Positions 62,801 to 64,000 of a DNA stretch of 64,000 bases are shown one piece after another. The DNA is taken from positions 129,001 through 193,000 of the forward strand of contig JAPTOF010000020.1 in assembly GCA_028554755.1 (NCBI GenBank), written 5' to 3'. The first letter of the stretch is position 1; every line of letters starts with the position of its first letter. The position numbers and the translations under genes were made by a program. The DNA comes from Cordia subcordata. Lineage: Eukaryota > Streptophyta > Magnoliopsida > Boraginales > Cordiaceae. Under the pieces are notes generated by a model. It was not told the origin of the DNA. It saw only the letters and a program-made list of their open reading frames with translations, and searched no databases.

Positions 62801-63256
62801 AAGAAAATACATGACCATCTGAATCTTCCTCTAGATAAGACAGGTCTTCATATAAATACAAACACGCCATGCATGGCCCAAAGTTAAGCTTGCCATAGTT
62901 TGAAGTATACTACACTCACCATGAAAATTATGCACTGCCCCTGTCTTCCAGAATCCAACCTGTCTCTGTTGAAGTACCAATATATGAGAAGGATCAATTA
63001 AAGTTGATAACTTCCAAAAGGTAAAAATGAGGACAAAAATAGAGGTTTTGGCAAATATAGGTATCAAGAGATGAATTAAATTTGAACGACCACATAATAG
63101 AAACGAATTGTCATATTAATATTTCAAACTCAATTTTACTAATTAAATAAGCAAACAAAATAATGTAACAAGGACCAGTACCCCATCATGGAAAGGAACC
63201 TCCTCGGAGAATAATGACGGAGACACCCCCTTCCGATCCCTCAATTCAGATGGCAT
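53860..63256 (-). CDS. Mei2-like RNA-binding protein (AML1/AML4 type)
   Basis: Fourteen coding exons in transcript order: 63256-63182, 62965-62920, 59313-59026, 58834-58404, 58303-58145, 58018-57902, 57795-57647, 57357-57263, 57175-56762, 56029-55387, 54729-54645, 54558-54490, 54370-54191 and 54018-53860. They encode 969 residues. Mei2-like proteins bind RNA and promote meiosis and vegetative growth in plants. RRM1 is about residues 259-331 (RTLFVRNINSNVED), RRM2 about 345-418 (GTLVVFNLDSSVSNDEL). The C-terminal Mei2-specific RRM3 is about 795-917 (RTTLMIKNIPNKYTSKML, NKCNVGYAFINM, FNGKKWEKFNSEKVA). A conserved EEEPIESLEELEAQTIGNLL-type acidic block precedes RRM1. Intron 11 uses a GC donor (AAG|GCAAGT). 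Intron 2 is 3.6 kb and holds two MITEs; intron 9 holds three tandem repeat units. Confidence 0.95.
56131..56702 (+). repeat. Three tandem repeat units in Mei2-like intron 9
   Basis: Units start at about 56131, 56343 and 56501, each with TTAGT...ATATG. They share TAGATATT, ATTAAACTTG, TTC-TGCAGT and AACATGCA-TATGCAG-like words in order. Lengths are about 212, 158 and 202 bases; the differences are indels. Divergence is moderate. Confidence 0.75.
60931..61048. mobile_element. Short Tourist-like MITE in Mei2-like intron 2
   Basis: The left end GAGGGTGTATG and the right end CAAACACCATC are inverted repeats. The pairing extends inward through GGTGCTTATAAGCA on both sides, so nearly the whole 118 bp could fold into a hairpin. 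It is flanked by TAA on each side, as expected for PIF/Harbinger MITEs. Confidence 0.75.
61962..62187 (-). mobile_element. Tourist-like MITE, 226 bp family, copy C (best preserved)
   Basis: Ends are GGGCCTATTTGGATTGGCTT and AAGCCAATCCAAACAAGCCC, near-perfect inverted repeats of about 25 bases, flanked by TAA on both sides. The reverse complement aligns along its length with copy A at 17252-17477. It lies in the 3.6 kb intron of the Mei2-like gene. Non-coding; any transposase must come from elsewhere. Confidence 0.88.
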
Positions 63257-64000
63257 GATGCAGTATGCACTCAGAAAAAAGACTGGAAAAGTTGAAAAGA
63301 ACCCGTCTTTGGCTTCCAACAGTAGGCAGCTAAGTGAATGATACAAGAGAGTTTAGAAAAAGCCCATCCACAAAAAAATCTGCACGGAGAATCTGCAAAG
63401 CAAAGCAAGCTTCTCAACGGCTACATATACACATGTTGCAGCTAAAATGAGTAACCCCAACCCACTTGCTACAGCTGAGAAGGAAACAAGATTACTATGT
63501 GCATGTATCTATTAATCTTAGTTCAGTTAAAACAATGTGAAGATGGTCATTAGTCAGTTTAACAACTGAAGTGTTCATGCATCATTCAAAAAAAAGAATT
63601 TTTTTTTTTTAAAAAGGGACAAAAAACAGATGCATTTATGAAACAGCAGAACTATCCAAAGAAAAACCAATTAAATTTGAAAACTGCATTAAATTGGTAG
63701 TTTATAAATAGCTAGGCATCCTTTATAGGAAATAAAATGTTCTTAATTCAATTAAGCCAAAAGGCTAAAATTTTGACAAAGAAGTCAAAAGAAAAAGAGA
63801 GGGAAAATTAATTGAAGCAGATTAAAAAAGGGAGATTTTGAACTTCCAACGCAAAAACACAAAATTCACAAAGGAAAGCCTCGATTTTTACACCCGAGCA
63901 AACAGTACGAGCCCCAAAATCACCAAAAAGGTACAATCTTTCAACTAAAAAACACCGTCCATCAGAAGATCAACAGCTCAAAATTTCAAATGCTTAACAA
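63257..64000 (-). other. Leader and upstream region of the Mei2-like gene
   Basis: Upstream of the proposed ATG (63256-63254, minus strand). It probably contains the 5' UTR and possibly a 5'-UTR intron, since this gene family often has one; I could not place its splice sites. No other gene seen. Confidence 0.4.

Noticed and set aside
1..64000. CRISPR arrays, bacterial operons, rRNA or tRNA genes
   Set aside because: No regularly spaced repeats, no cloverleaf-like sequence outside the SINE, and all genes are intron-bearing plant genes.

Overview
This is nuclear DNA from a flowering plant, most likely a eudicot. It is AT-rich, every gene except the uncertain fragment at the left edge is split by spliceosomal introns, and the proteins are plant families: a plastid transaldolase, an ORTHRUS/VIM methyl-DNA reader, a Mei2-like RNA-binding protein, an AP2/ERF factor and CYP51. 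The spacers hold miniature inverted-repeat transposons (MITEs), a SINE, retroelement relics and long microsatellites. I rebuilt exon chains by hand from reading frame, splice-site consensus and remembered family conservation. In all ten models the phases close and end at a stop. No transcript was available, so untranslated regions and alternative splicing are inferred.

Layout, left to right. A possible last exon of a truncated gene lies at 144-427 (+). Then come a myristoylated RING-H2 E3 ligase (1895-4241 +), a mediator-associated protein 2/RPA34-like nuclear protein (5810-8059 +), sterol 14-alpha-demethylase CYP51 (9753-12280 +) and a plastid transaldolase (13203-16903 -). A 4.2 kb transposon-rich spacer (16904-21157) follows, with two 226-bp MITE copies, a nested MITE cluster and a complete SINE. 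Next are a Sec14-like CRAL-TRIO protein (21158-23423 +) and two tandem genes for the Rieske subunit of mitochondrial complex III (24162-26335 - and 27493-29887 -). A 5.5 kb gene-free block (29888-35431) of repeats and relics follows. The right half holds ORTHRUS/VIM (35432-40641 +), a plastid DUF2301 membrane protein (41217-44106 -), an ERF transcription factor with an SSR-laden 2 kb intron (47694-50533 -) and a Mei2-like (AML) gene of 14 coding exons (53860-63256 -).

The genes do not form a pathway; this is an ordinary plant gene neighbourhood with independent promoters. Convergent pairs are CYP51/transaldolase, Sec14/Rieske-1 and ORTHRUS/DUF2301. The clearest local evolution is the tandem Rieske duplication: the middle of exon 2 is almost identical between copies while the flanks differ by about 5%, which suggests gene conversion. 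Other notable signals are a 226-bp Tourist-like MITE family with TAA/TTA target duplications, a SINE with a perfect 16-bp target duplication, two GC-AG introns, a tandemly duplicated 3' splice site, and seven homopolymeric C/G runs of 12-16 bases. I found no CRISPR array, tRNA or rRNA gene, and nothing I would call a wholly new system.
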